Source: Heterocephalus glaber (taxonomy: Eukaryota > Chordata > Mammalia > Rodentia > Bathyergidae). From it: a DNA stretch of 64,000 bases. The stretch lies in contig NW_004624848.1 in assembly GCF_000247695.1 (NCBI RefSeq), positions 19,325-83,324 on the forward strand, written 5' to 3'. How positions within the stretch are numbered: the first letter of the stretch is position 1; each line of letters opens with the position of its first letter. A program made the translations under genes and the position numbers. Shown here piece by piece: positions 13,401-28,300 of the stretch. A model generated the notes under the pieces. It was not told the origin of the DNA. It worked only from the letters and a program-made list of their open reading frames with translations, and ran no database searches.

Positions 13401-14867
13401 ATCTGTCCGTTATCCCTGGTTCTTCCCTCAGTGCTATGATCCCATTTTGTTACAGACTTTGCACACAATTCTGTTATTGTTGCGGAGCTGCTACTGCCAG
13501 AAGAGTATTTAGCTCCTGGCATTGTGGGCTAAATTCTTCCCAGAAAAGAATTCTTTTTTTTTTTTGGTAGGGGGGATCAAACTTGAGTCCTTGCCCTTGC
13601 ACAGCAGGCGGCGAAACCACTGAGCTAAATCCCTGGCCCCCAGAAGAGAATTCTTAGTCATCTTTTACCACGGGATGTTGGGAGCAATGCTACATAATTT
13701 TAGGGTAAAATCATTTGGTTAGCCTAATTCTCCTGCCTACAGCCCAGCTATGGAATTCTGAGACATAAGTCAATTTTGGCCTCCGGTCACAAGTGAGACC
13801 TCAGTGATCCGGTGATGCCGTGATTCTCCAGGACAAGATTACACCAGCTGAAGACATCCTGGGAGGAACAAACATCTACTCAGTTCCTCCTTGTTCTTGG
13901 ATTGTTGCATCTTATTTCCGCAGGATGTACTGAACTCTCTGCCAGTCATTTGTTACATTTGTTTCTCCAGATATACTAAATAAAAGGTGGGGTAAGCTGG
14001 GGTCTTAAACTGGGGCTTTTGTCTTTGCCCCCAGAGCAGCACTGATCAGACCCAAAGCTCAGCTTCTTCTCAGTCTCATTTTTCTCGCTTTCCTGTAATT
14101 CGCCTTGTGCTGCCGTGGCTCACAGGACTAGGATTTACTGCAGAGGTTGTAGTAACATCCCCTTTCCCTGTTCCCTACAACGGGACAGCTTTGCTGACTT
14201 TTCACAGTGGCACAAAGTCCAGTGTGGAGCAAATGGCAGCTCGGTCTAAGCGCTCCACTCTCAGCTTGGGGAGCTGCTCTTAGAGCCTCTTCCAGGCCCT
14301 GCTGTGTGACTCTGTCCCCACAAGGAGCCTGGGTGTGATCATCCAAATTTGTCCAAAGAATCATTTATGTGATCAGTTTTATTTTTTGCAGTGCTGGAGT
14401 GCACATTCAGGGCCCCTTGCATACCAGGCAAACACTCCACCATTCGGCTACATCCTCAGCCCCTTCTTTGAAGTAGGAAAGTGGTACAAGTTTGTAAACC
14501 AGAGGAAAAGCATTCATTGAGATCTGGTGACACACTGCACCTTCAAAAGTAAACACTAGCTCTTAAATCTACTCGGTATGCCCCAGCTTAGTTTACTAGC
14601 TGCCAGGCAGCATAAAGCTGTTCAGGAAAAACTGTGGCTCAAGTATAGGAGCAGAAGTGTTCTAGCTACTAACCTCTGTAAGGGAAACACGGTAGCACAG
14701 ACAGAAATGCCTGCCTTCTGCCGGCTGGGGTACAGATGGCAGAGGCAGTTCCATTTGGGGCACTGCATTTAAAATAGACACTGACAAAGCAAACCAAATC
14801 TGGAAGTCTGGAAGACTAGGATAAAGGGATCTAAAAATCAAGTTGATTGAAGAAAAGGGTATATTTA

Positions 14868-14913
<46 letters not shown>

Positions 14914-17900
14914 ATTGAGAGTAAGCCAGACTGTAAAATGTAGCAGCATTTTCCTATGTTTCATCAGAGAATAAAATTAGACCTGCCAGTTGAAAGACAC
15001 AACCTATTTCAAACTGAAGCCCACCCTCCCTAGCAAACTACGGTGTCCAGAGAATTACCTTCCTATTACTGTACGCATTTGACAAAGGTGATAATTTTGT
15101 AGATAAGATTTCGATATTACATGGGATGGTGAAGTAGAATAACTCTGGATTCTAGATCACCCTTCTAAAGAAACATTTTTGTTCCTTTATGAAATGGGAG
15201 CTAGGGCCGGGGATTTAGCTCAGTGGCACTGTGCCTGCCTTGCAAGTGCTAGGTCCTGAGTTTGATTCCCAAGACCCCCCCAAAATGGGGGAGCTAAGTG
15301 CTTCTGCCACTCCTTATGGTACTACTTCATTGGTAAAAGGCTTTTGGTGTCTCAGGAGACTTTTGCTCCTTTACCGATGTTATTGCTAACCGTTACCACA
15401 AAGCTACCACCAGGTGGTGATGCGCTCTCAAGCTTCACAGAACACTCTCAAGAGTTTAGCTACTTTGTTTGCTATTAAACTGCAAAAATATTTATTAGTA
15501 CTAACTTGCTGATTGGTGCAAATCAGTAGGAGGCACAAATTAGGGTGTTTTGATTAAACTGTTTGCTTCATTGGAGTTCACTTTAACTTTTAGTTGTGAA
15601 TTTTCTTTGACTTTCTAAAATTAAGTTTAAGTCTTTGCTGCACAGGAATTTGATTTGCAGAACACATAGTAACCAAGGAAATAACAACAACATCAAAACC
15701 AAAGCCACTCTGCTGCTTGTTCTCCGGCTCCTAGCTCTAAAGGACAGAGTGTTTTTCCTGCTGTGTGTCTAGCCCACCACCTTTCCCACTTATAAGCCTC
15801 TGGACTTAATCATTTTATTTCTCCTTTTTACATGGCAGAACTGAAAATGAAATTTTCAATGAAGCAAAAACAAAAGCCATCAAAGACCCAGGCTGTTGCA
15901 CTCAACTTCCTATCGTTCTCCTAATGTCACTTGGAAACATGCAAATCTTCAAGCCCTTCTCTCTGCTTCTTTCCCTGCCTTTAATCAAAACATTCTGGCT
16001 TCTGCTTCATAGGAAAAATTGAGATGACGAAGAAGGAAAAGCTCTCAACTTTTGTGCCCGGCTACAAACTCACCTGTCTAGGCAGCTGGTTTCCTTCTGG
16101 TGTCAGAGGAGAGGTGGCCCTCCTCCTGCTCTAGGCCATACCCTCCATCTGTTCTTGAGTTTGGTTTGTGTATGTGTATGCCCTAAAATATATGGTCAGT
16201 TTTGGTGAGTATGCTTTGCTTTCAAGATTATATCTATTAGGGTTAGTTGCAGGTACATAGAGCAGAAGAAACCTGACCAGACTAGCACAAATACACAGTT
16301 TTTTTTCAAAGAGAAAAATAGAATGAAGCAGTTCAGAGCTGGGATGGTAGTTTTGCAAAATCATTACAAATCCAAGGATCTTTTAGATTCAGTGTTCTCA
16401 TGTCCTATCTTTGTAGTCTTTGTTAAAGCTTTTGCTATTATATTATTATTATTGTTGTTATTTTTTTTCTAGACGAGGAAGAAGGCATTAGCTGTGTTGT
16501 CTTTAAGAAAAGTTTCCAGAAATTCCACTCACCACTTCTACCTCCTTTGAATGTAAGCTTGTGGCTCTTTGGAAATTTAGGAAAGTCTGAGAATGTGGTA
16601 ATTTACCCAGGTACGTTACTGTTCTAAATTTAAAAGTTTTGTTACTGAGAAGAGGCATTGTGGCTGAATATCTATTTAGGTGACTTAACTTATTAATTAT
16701 GTTGTTTACTTCTCCATATCTTTGCTTGGGTATATTTGACCTTTCATGGACTGAGAGGTGGTTGGTGGATTATTAGCTCTCTCTCTCTCTCTTTTTTTTT
16801 TTGGTACCAGGGATCGAACTTGGGTCCTTGCGCTTGCACAGCAGGTGGCGAAACCTCTGAGCTAAACCCCGGCTCCATTATCTCTTACTGCCTAGGTAAG
16901 CCTACTTTTCCTTTTTCTTCTTTTGCTACATGAATCCCTTTGGTGCATATGTGCTCATAACATAACATCTCTCATTGGAAGTTGCAGCAGAAGCATGGAA
17001 GTGTTTCTGTAGTCTGGATATTACGTCAGCGCCTACGTCTGAGGGTTTGGTCCCGACAGTGGTGCTGTGGGAAGGGGGTGGATCTTCAGGAGGCGAGGCA
17101 CAGTGGAGGTCCTCGCTGGGGCCACTGGGGCTGTGACTGGAGGTGTGGTGGGAACCCAGTTCTTTCCTTCTCCTCTCCTTTGCTCCCTGGTCGGTGATGT
17201 TGGTGGTTTTGCTCGTCAGGCTCCTCCTGCCACGATGAGCTGCCTCACCACTGCAATGGGGCCAACTGGTCCCAGCCTGAAACCTCTAAAACTGTGAGCC
17301 AAAGTATCCTTTTCTCTCTGTAAGATAGTTCTATCAGGTATTTTGTTCCTGTGATATGAAGCTGACTAACTTGAATGTCTTTATTTGTGTTTAAAGCAAG
17401 TTGGCCAGGATCTCACCTACATAGATAGATACAATGCCTGCTTTTTTGTTTGCATTCACAAGGTGTATTTTAAAGATTGTATGTATTTAAACTGTAAAAC
17501 ACAATGTTTTGCTACATTATACACGTTGAGGAATGGATAAATCAAACCAGCATCTCCATTACCTCACTTATTTATGTTTTGAGTCAGAATGTATAAAATC
17601 TATTCTCTTAGCAATTTTCAAGTATGCAGTACGTGGTTATCAACTATGGGCATTGTGGTGCACAACAGATCTCCTGAACACATTTTTCCTGTCTAACCCA
17701 ACTTTTGTATCCTTTTCTAGTATCTCTCCACCTCACAACCAGCACCCCAGCTAGCTCCTGACAACTGCCGGTCTACTCCTTGCTTTTATAAGCATGACCA
17801 TTGTGGATTCCACATGTAAGCGCGATCATTTCGTACATGTGTTTCTATATCCAGTTTATTTCACACAGTATAATGTCCTCTAGGTTCATCCATGTTGTTG

Positions 17901-19268
17901 CAAATGGCAACATTTCCTTTTGTATGGCCGAATAGAATTGCATTGTGCAGATAGGCCATATTTTCTTTATCTGCTCGTCATGCTTAGGTTCCATTTCTTG
18001 GCTGTTGTGAATAGTGCTGCAGTGAACATGAGAGTGCAGATATCTCTTTGACATCCAGCTTTGATTTCTCTTAGATATATATCTAGAATTAGAGTTCCTG
18101 GAACGGAGGGTAGTTTACTTTTAATTTTTTGAGAAACCTCCATAGTGTTTTCCATAATGGCACTAATTTACATTGCCACCAACGTAGCTATACTCAGTGA
18201 CTAAGGGCTGTTGTCTTTTCTCCACATGCTTGTCTATACTTGGTATCTGTTATTTTTGATAAAAGCCATTGTGAGGTTTGAGATGGAATCTATTACTGTG
18301 ATTTTAATTTGCATTTTGGTGATGATTAGTAATGTGAAAGGTTTTTTTTCATAAGCCTGCCAGCCATTTGTGTGTCTCCTTTTGAGAAATACTCATTCAA
18401 GTTGGCCTTAGTTCACTATTTTAAAATACTGTAAATACTACTGCATGGCCAGGAATGGTGGCCAAAGCCTGTAATCCCAGCACTCTGGGAGTCTGAGGCA
18501 AGGGAATCACAGATTTGAGCCCCAGCCTGAGTCATTTAGCAGTGACTTAGTGAGACCTTGTCCCCAAACAAAATACAACAATAAAAAACAAAAGAAAAAA
18601 CACCCAAAACAAACAAACAAAGAAAAAAGGCCGTGGATATGCCTCAGTGTGAAGGCCCTGGATTCAATCCTCCATGTCAAAAATACAAAACAAAACAAAA
18701 CAAAATAATCCCCAAACAAAAACACTATTATATTCTGGATACATTAAAAAAAAAGGTTTCACAAAATTATTTTTAAAATTATTTTTTCTGACATTTAGAA
18801 AGGTTTGTATATTCTCTTGATTACCTCTCTAATAACTTTACCCAGTGTAATATATCTTTCCTTTCTTTTGACAGAGTGTTTAGAAATGGAGGGAGAGAAG
18901 AAGGAGGGGAGGGAAGGAGGATGAAGAAAGGAACTGAGATGTGTTATGCACATGCACGGACTCCACAGAGCGATTGCAAATGTAAACATTATGCACTGCA
19001 AACACATACACAAAGCAAAACAGAACACCAGGAAGGGGAAGGAGAGACAGATGGAAGGGGAGGGAGGGAAGGGAGAGGGGGTAAAAGGGAAGGAAGATGG
19101 ATTATGTGCATGCATTAGCTTCACATGAGGAATGTAAATGCTTTGTACTACACACATGTACTCCTAAAAAAAAGGAAAAAATGATGGAATTAGAGCTGAG
19201 GATATCGCTCAGTAGTAGAGCACTTGCTCAGCATGTATAAGACGGTGGGTTCACTTCCCAGCATGAGG

Positions 19269-19306
<38 letters not shown>

Positions 19307-22300
19307 AAGAAAGGAGAGAAATAAGTATATAATGTCTTCTTTCTGCTCTTCTACCTCTCTTATATGATATTTGCCAATTATTGGCTTTTTATTAGAGTTC
19401 AATTTAAGAATATCAAATTATGAGGGGGAGGGAAAGGAGGACATAAAAATAATTAAGATGTGTTAGGTACATGTACCACTCCCCATGATGAATGTAATCA
19501 TTATTATGTACTGCAAGCACGTATTCATAAAAAATAAAAATTAAAAAGAATAAATTATCTGTCTACCATCTATCATTTATGTATCAATACATGGATTTTG
19601 TTGGTTTTAAATGTCATCTCTTGATTCCTAGATTTCAGTTCTATGGTTTTACTTCATGTATTCTGAAGCTCTTCACTTATTTAAGACTATTATGTCTCCT
19701 TGCTCAACAACTCTTTTATCTTTATATGATATTCCTTGTTATCCCCAATCTTCTGAACTCTGCTTTTCCCAATATTAACACAGACTTCTAGTTTTCTTTT
19801 AAAAATGAGTATTGCATTTTTATCTTTGTTCTATTTGTCTGGTTGCCCTAAGAAGTTTTTCTTTACCTTTGGTTTTCAGCGGTTTGACTATGGCCCATCT
19901 GTTTTTTTTCCTACTCTGCTTGGGTCTTTCTGAGGTTCTTAGATTTCTGGAATGTTGTATTATGTTAATTTTGGAAAATTCTTGGTGATTATTTCTCTAC
20001 AAATTTCTTCCGTGCTGTTCTTCCTTTTTTTGTGACTCTACTTACTTTTCTGTTAGACTATTCTATATTATCCCACAGTGCTTAGATTTCTGTTCTGTTT
20101 TAATTTTACTCTCTTTTCTCTTTGTTGCAGTTGGAAAGCTTCCTATTGGCTGATTTTCAAGTTGGTGATTCTTCCTCAGTTATATTCAGCCTGCTGTTAA
20201 GCCTGTAGAAATAATCTTTGAATTCAGTTGCATAGTTTCCATCTCTTTGATGACATTTTCGATATGTTCGATTGTATTGTCCAGCTTTTCTACTGTGTTA
20301 TTCTATTTGCCAATTATGAGTATTTTAGTGATCTGGAAGTTGTAACATCTGAATGATTATTAGCTCTGGTTCTGTTGACTGCTTTATAATTTGACCAAGG
20401 ACCTTTCCTTGCTGTTTGGAGATGGGGCCTCCTCAGCATTGCTTCTCCTTATCCCCACCATCCCCTTTCCTAAGTGTTATGGTTTGGATAGTGTCCCAAG
20501 GTCCATGTGTGAAAACCTCGGTCACCTTTCAGGGCCAGGGCCTAGCTGGAGGAAGTCGGGTCAGTGGGAGAGCAGGCTCTCGATGGAGATATTGGCAGTT
20601 TGGTTCCTCCTCTTGCTCTGCTTTTGCTTCCTGGCCACCATGAGATGAGCAGCTTTGCTCTACCACAAGCCCCCACCATGATGTTTCTGCCTCACCACAG
20701 ACGCAAAAGAAATGGAGTCAACTGACCATGGATTGAAACCTCTGAAACCATGAGCCAAAGAAACCTTTCCTCCTCCTAAAGGGACTCTCTCAAGTATTTT
20801 GCCACAGTAATGGGAAGCTGACTAACACAGTATCCTGGCCTGATGTAGGAAAGCACCACTCACGGCTTTGTATCAGAGTAGGACCCTGGGCTGGAGAGGG
20901 GGCAGGGTCTCTAGTTGCTCCCTCTCCTCTGGAAACTGCATCTTTGGCTGGTCCCCGGGTACAGGAAGATTTCCTGTCCCTCTGCAGTGCTTTGCTTTTG
21001 AAGAAAGAGCACCCTAGGGAAGAATATTTTATGTTTGTTTGCTGGCAAGATTTCCTCACCTTCTCTGAGTTTTTCTTGTGAAATGCTGGAGGCCAGTGAA
21101 AGCCAGCCTGTTGAGAGAACTGACTTCCCTTGAAAATGGGGTTCCCAGTTATTTGAAAGTGTTTCACTATGCCTTACTTTACCTGTTCATTAGAATTTTA
21201 GCAGTTTTTTTCTTATTTGCTCTTACAATAACCTTCTCTTTCCCCTGTGCTCTGTTAAAAGTGAAGTGGTCTATATGTCTCATTTCTTCTTGTCACTCCT
21301 TAGAATTGCATTTACTTGGTTGTCTTACAATTGTAGCTCTCTGATGACCTCCAGAAAATTAGAACTTTGTAGATTTTAAAGCTCTTTTTCATTGGCAGAG
21401 AGGGACCAAGGTGGTCATGTGGCTTTCTGTATCCTATGCCCAATATTGTTGGGATAGAGTTATAATATTTCCATGTATTCATCTCTGTATTCTTCTCTGT
21501 AATTCATTTTATGTTCTTTGAATTGTGCCATGTTAATTCAAGTAGTGCTAGTTTATTCATTTTCACTTCTGTGTGTGTGTTACTTTATTTTCCATCTTTT
21601 TTTCTGTCTTTTAGTACCATGCTTTGTTATTTATTCTTATTGACTATCATTTATCCCTATTTTCTAATTCTTTATGTTGGCTTCTGCTGCCAATAAATAA
21701 ACTTGCTTAGTTTCATCTCAAAATGAAAGTTTGCTTTCTTGACCTTTAATTCACCTTTGACTATTGTCCTATGTTCTTCTGCATATTTATTACTTACATG
21801 TTTTTCTTTTTGAATGTTCCAGCTTCTATTGTAGTGTTTACAATTTTTTTATGGCTTTGAAAGAACTATGTTGAAGATTTTAATCTATTGTCTGTCATGG
21901 ATCTTGCAAGCATAATCTCTTGAGCTATTATGACTTGTTATTTTACATGTATTTTCCTTGAAATCAGAGTTAAAATTTTTTAAAACAAATTTGTCAGATT
22001 TTCTAGTTTGTTGTTTACTAAATGGATGTTGAAGTGCTAGGTAATGATATTGGAATTAGTTTTAAGAGAAACAAATACTTATAAAGCAAAATATTATTAC
22101 TAACATTAAAAGTGGAATTGGTCAGGGATTTAGCTCCGTGGTTTCCCTGCCTGCTGCGCAAGCGCAAGAACCCGAGTTCGATCCCCGGTACCAAAAAAAA
22201 AAAGTGGAATAATATTCATTATTAAGAATACATATGGAGCGCTGGGGATGTAGCTCAGTGGCACTGTGCCTGCCTCCCAAGCGCAAGGTCCTGAGTTCGA

Positions 22301-25300
22301 TCCCCAGTGTATATAAAAAAAAGACTACATATGGAATCAGTTGATTTTGATAGCTAAAATTTCAGATAACAACTTTATGTATCATAGTTTTTAAAGTCCA
22401 TCTATTTAGTTATAAATCTTATTCATTTTTTATGTGATTCATGGTATATATTTTACTCTCTTTTTCCTTTTTTTGGTACCAGGGATCGAACTCAGGGCTT
22501 TCCACTTGCGAGGCAGGCGGCGGAACCACTGAGCTAAATCCCCGGCCCACTCTCTTTTTAAAAGTAAAGGAAAGCCATGCTTGGTAGCACATGCTTATAA
22601 TTCTAACCCTCTGGGAGGTTGAAGCAGGGGAATCACAAGTTTGAGTCTCACCTGGGCGGTTCAGCCAGTAAGTGAGACAGTCTCAAAACAGGGAATGCAG
22701 AAAGGGCTGGTTTGTAGCTCAGTGGGAAGGCTCTGGGTTCAACACCCAGTACTGGGGGAAAAAAGTAAAGGCTTTATTATTGTATTGCATAATACCACTA
22801 ACATTTGGTCTTAGACTCCATGTATACATTTTTAATTGCTAATTTATTGTATTTATGTAAATATTGGTCAACTGTGCTTCATGAGTAAGCTGGCATTACT
22901 TAGCATATAATAGCTATTAATATAATCCTTTGAGCCAAAATTCAATTACAATGAAAGATATTAAATTAATTTGCCATTTTATTTATGACTTAAGCTTGTC
23001 AGTAATGTTTAATATAGTAAGTACTAAACTGTCAGACTACGATGCTCCTGGATTTAGTAATGATTTTTGAGTTGTTTGTTTTTTCCCTGAGGAATTCCAA
23101 ATTAATATATTTTGAGTCATTATTTTTGTTTTTTGTGGTATTTGTCACTTTTATTTTATCATCAAGCTGATGGCTGTTGCTTCCGACTGTACTACAGTCA
23201 ATGTTGCTGATTCTTTTTTTCCTCTTTTTAATTTGGTACTTCTAATCTGCTGTGAATGTAGAAACCAAGCCACAAACCTTTGAAAATGTCTAATAAAAAA
23301 GAGGCAGAGCAAGTTTTCATGTGATACTAATATGTGGTTTATTGACTGAACTTTTTAATAGTTATTTTGATTATTTGTTTCTTTACTTTCTCTCTATATT
23401 CTAAAGGTAAAATTTACTAGATAATTGAACAGTACCATTCTGAATGGTAGAATGGTACTTTTGACGGCAAGAAAGCTCTTTGTAAAGAATTCCAGGGAAT
23501 ATATTCTACTGTGGCTACTCTTCAGAGAAAATACTAATTATCACATCCTTATTATTCAGAATCTAGGATTGAAACTAAAATGACTCTGTCTGTACCAACA
23601 TAACTGGCAGGGGCAAGGGATAAATGTATAGATCTAGTGACATCTCTTTCTTCTTCCTGGTTCCAGTGTATTTTTTGAGATATTTTATTTTGGAGGAGTT
23701 TGGAGAATTTAAGTAATGGTAGTGTTTTATATAAAAATATGATAAAATAACTTGAAGATTGTGACATGAAGCCAGGCACATGGCATACACCTACAATCCC
23801 AGCACTCTGGGAGATTGAGCCAGGAGGATTGCAAGTTCGAGTCCAGCCTGGGTAACTTAGCAAATTAGAGAGACCCTTCCTCAAAACAAAACGAATGAAT
23901 AAACAAACAAAAAGGGCTGGGGATGTAGCTCAGTGTGAAAGCCCTGGGCTCAATCCCCAGTGCCAAATAAAATGTGATAAAAACCTAACAAACTATTATA
24001 TAAAAAGCCCTGAGATACGAAACGAATTAGGCAAAAACCAGAACAGTTAGCTGACTTCTTAAATACACAGTAACTTACAGCCAGTGCAGTCTTGGCATGT
24101 GCTGGCAAAGAGGCTCATGGGGCAGATGGGTGAGGACGTTGTTCATCAGCACCCTGAGAAGAGAAGAAACCACAGCTGTCACGTTTTTCTGCTTCCTTTC
24201 TCATCCTGTGCCAAACACTACCGTCTTCTTATGAAACCAAGCCAGACTACTAAGTTAGTGGTCTTCTCTTTGCAAGTTTTCCTATGCATGTCCTAGTGTG
24301 TGTAGGCGCTTGATAGTACAGTGTCTACAAACAGAAGTTGTCATGTGGAAGGAAGAGTGATGTTGGTAACAGAGGCCATCAATGGTGGGCTGGGAAAAGC
24401 AGGTGATTTGAAATGATTGTTTTCTTCACCAATCATGATACTTTGCCTTTACCAATAATATATGGCAGTAATGTGTGCTTAAGGGCATTTCAATAAAACA
24501 CATAGTAAGACTACATTCAGTTTTGATGGGCTGACTTTCTAGAAGGTAGAGAATCTTATGAAATGGTTAGAATTGTAAATAGCCTTGGAGAAAATAATGA
24601 AGAGATAGTTTTTAGTTCAAAAATCCTTTTAGGAGTTTTAATAGTCCCAAATTTAATGTGCTAATGCTTAAAGCATTCATTTTTATTCATGCCTTTTCTT
24701 TCAATTGAAACATTTGCTTTAATTTAGTACTTACAAGAGAATAAGAGAATTTAGGCCATAAAACGTTAGTGGGGAAATTCGACTGAGGTGATTATCTTCA
24801 ATGATCCTGCCAGCCAGAAGAAAAAAATGGATTCATTTATATATTTTTAGAATGTAAAGAGGAATACTGTAAAATGACATAAATGAAACATACAGCCATT
24901 CAAGTCTGTGGAGATCTTCAAAGACACCTGGCTCCAGGAAGGTTATTCTGTTATGACTGAGATACCTAGAAAAGGAGAAATAGCTACTATCAATTTATAC
25001 TTTTTTCATATTAACAATAAAACAAAACTCATTCATCTTAGATTTTATTATTTATCATTCTTATCATGCCACTTCCTCTGCCTTTGAGGCTTTAAGAGTT
25101 CCTATTTTAAAGCCTATATGACCTGTAGCTTTTAATTTCCCCATGATTAGTGAATTAATTAATCGAGTGCTGTGGCCCGAGCCTGAAGATGGCCATTTGC
25201 CTCCTCCCTACTTCCTTTCTCCTCCATAAATTGGAGTCAAACAGACACAATATTGTAGACGCTGGTTGGCACAGCCCCGGGAGACAGTTACATTGTGTAT

Positions 25301-28300
25301 CCTTCCCTGTTCCCTTCCTGGGCACGCCCTGATCACAAAACAAACACACTACATTCCACCTAGGCCACTGGGCCATGTAGCACTGTTTGCCTTCCACTAT
25401 AAATAAAGAGCACGTGGTGTTCCAGGTGGCCATTAGCTTCCAACAAGCCATGGTTCCACCTGGTCCCAAACTTCAAGAGTAGTCATAGTTTCTTCATCTT
25501 TCCTTCATCTCCCACTGCTCTCCTTGGCTTCATAGGGTCCTATGCTATGGAGGTTGAGGCAGTCAACCTATGTTTTCATTGATTTATCTAGTTGTTTTGA
25601 GTTGCTACTCTACGGTGGTGTTGGTTTGGATAAATGTGCCCTAAGTGGCCCGTGTTAAAGGTCTTGTCTTTAGGGTGGTGCTACTGAGAGGTGTCATGGA
25701 CTTCACAGTGGGGCCCCAAGGGAGGGAAGTCCTTTGGTCACCAGGAAGGGGCGCATGAAAGAGACTGTGGGCCCCCGGCTTCTTCCTCTTTCTCTGTTTT
25801 GTTTCCTGACCTTGACGTGAGGGGCTCTGCTCTACCACACACTCCCTGACATCATGCATCAGGGCCAAATGATCATGGATTGGACCTTCTAAAACTGTGA
25901 TCCAAAATAACCCTTTCTCCTTATAAGTTAGTTGTCTCAGGTAAGTTGTCATCATAGTGACAGAAAGCTGACTAACACAATGGCATCGTGTGAACCATAT
26001 CATCCTGTTCTTTGAGGGGCTCTGAATCTGGAGGGGAGATGGGATGGGATGTGAAGCATATAGAAACCAGAGGAAAGCATTCAATGTTCATGTTCAGGCA
26101 GTGCAGAGCACAAAGCCCTGCTTTTCCTACAGAGCATCTCCCTGAAGTTGGCAAGCATGAGAGAGAGAATTTAGTTCTATCTATGCAAACATGGCATTTA
26201 CACAAACACATAAAAAGAATGTGCAGGAGTTATTTTAGGCAGAGGAAATAGGTGACAATACTATCAACTGAAAATCTGATGGAGTGAGTTGTTTTTTGGG
26301 GGTAGGACAGACAGTGGGATAAGAATAACAAACAAAGGGACAGAAATGCCAAGGCAGGAAATTATTTATTTATGTAATTTTTGGTTACATTTTTCTTTCA
26401 CTTATTCCTTCTATGAGACTATTTGGTAGAACACAATGAAATGGATCTCTGAGAAAGTCTAGTTTTAAAAATTTTACTCTTAAGTACAATGTGCTACCAC
26501 TTCATATCCATTAGGACAGTTATTGTAAAACAAAGAAAACCCTAAATCAGAAAAAAAATAAGCAAAAATGTGGAGAAACTGAACTCTTGTTCCTAGCTGA
26601 TGGCAAAGTAAAACAGTGCAGCTGCTTTGGGGAAACAGTGTGGTGTACACAGTCAGTGGAATCTTATTCAGGCTTACAAAGGGGGAGGGTCCAACAGCTA
26701 CTACGTGGGGACGGATGCTGAACACATTGTGCTTCGTGAAATAAGCCAGACACAAATGGACAAACATTTTATGATTCCATTTACATGAAGCACTTAGAGT
26801 TGTCAATTGATAGGAACAGAAAGCAGAATGGCGAGCTCCAGCGGCTAGAGGGAGGAGAAATGGTTAGTTATTGTTTAACAGGTGTGGAGTTTCTGCTGAG
26901 GAGACAGAAAGCTCTGGAGTAGAGGATGGTGAGGGTGACACAACAGTGTCAGTCTACTTAATCCCACGGAACTACACGTTTCAACGTGGCTATAATGGTA
27001 GACTTTATATTATGTATATGTTATCACAATAAAAAGCTTTTCTCTTTTACAGCGCTTTATATATTTATAAAAGCACACTAATGAAAGAGGAACACTCAAA
27101 GGCCGGTCGTGCAGCTCAGGGCAGAGCGTGTGCTTAGCATGTGTGAGACCCTAGGCTCGTCCCCAGCACCCACACCCAGAAATGAACACACGGAATCAAA
27201 ACAAAAACCTGACGACTGGGAAAGTCTTTGGCTTTTTTTCTTCTACAAACACCTCATCGGGCTTCCTTGCTTTGACTAAGTTCACTCAGCCATCACTCCT
27301 CTCGCCATGGCTGACCCGCACTGTTCTCACTGTTTACCGAGTTTCCTACGGATGTTCTCCTTTGTCCCCTACTGTCACCCGGAGGTGGGTACTATTTTAA
27401 CTTGGACCTTACACTAGGGGGAACTAATGCATAGAAAAGAAGATAAATTTCCCAGCGCCATTCCCCTGCCCAGCGATGCGACCCGGACTCAGACTCCAGC
27501 CTGTCTGTCTCCAGTCTTACATCTTGGCCCTGTGTCACTCTGTTCCTTCACCCCCCTGTTACAGCCCGCCTCGCACTGTTGAGAGCAGGTGGGCTGGACT
27601 GGACCCGAAGGGTCAGGCTGACCACATCGTGGTATAGGCACATTCATTAGCACTGGTACTTACAGTTTATTAAGGTTGTACAATCCTCTGAAGGCATAGG
27701 TGGATACAGATATGATCTGGTTGTTTTGCAAGTACCTGTGAAAATGATTATTAGAAAGGAAAACGATGAAGCAGAATTTCAGTTTTGCCACATGAAGGAG
27801 TGCCGTGGACGGAGGGTGAGATGGTAGTCCAACAGTATGAACACTGCTACTGCCTCTCGGTGGGAACTCCAACATGGTGAAGTAGGTGAATTTTCTGTTA
27901 TGTGTATTTTACCAAAATTGAAAACTGATAAACATAATGAAATAATCTAGTGAAGTTATATATCATGCCATTCACTTTGCTATTAAATTCGTGTATGCTT
28001 ACTTAGGCTAGTTTTTACTTAGAAATTCTAGTTATCTAGGCCATGAATAATAGTAAAAAGTTACCATTTGGATTTTCTAGGAATAAAACTTTAATGCATA
28101 GTAAAGGACTCACTAACCAGACAAACCTAGAAACCACATTTTTCTAACATTTCCAGTTATCATTATTCAAATTTGTAAGTACTCAATATAGTGCTGGTAA
28201 AATTATAAGTACATGACACTTTTAATGTCACCAATCATATTCCATGTTCACCACACATCTTCCAAGCAAATAAACTTAAATTTTAGTAAACTGGCACCTC

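Noticed and set aside
14872..14909. Regularly spaced repeats as a CRISPR array
   Set aside because: It is a simple GA microsatellite in a mammalian genome.
22116..22324. tRNA-like sequences with A and B boxes
   Set aside because: They are ID SINEs: A-tailed, flanked by direct repeats, repeated through the window, and without a tRNA cloverleaf.
25641..26084. 147-codon minus-strand open frame
   Set aside because: Antisense to a MaLR-like LTR.
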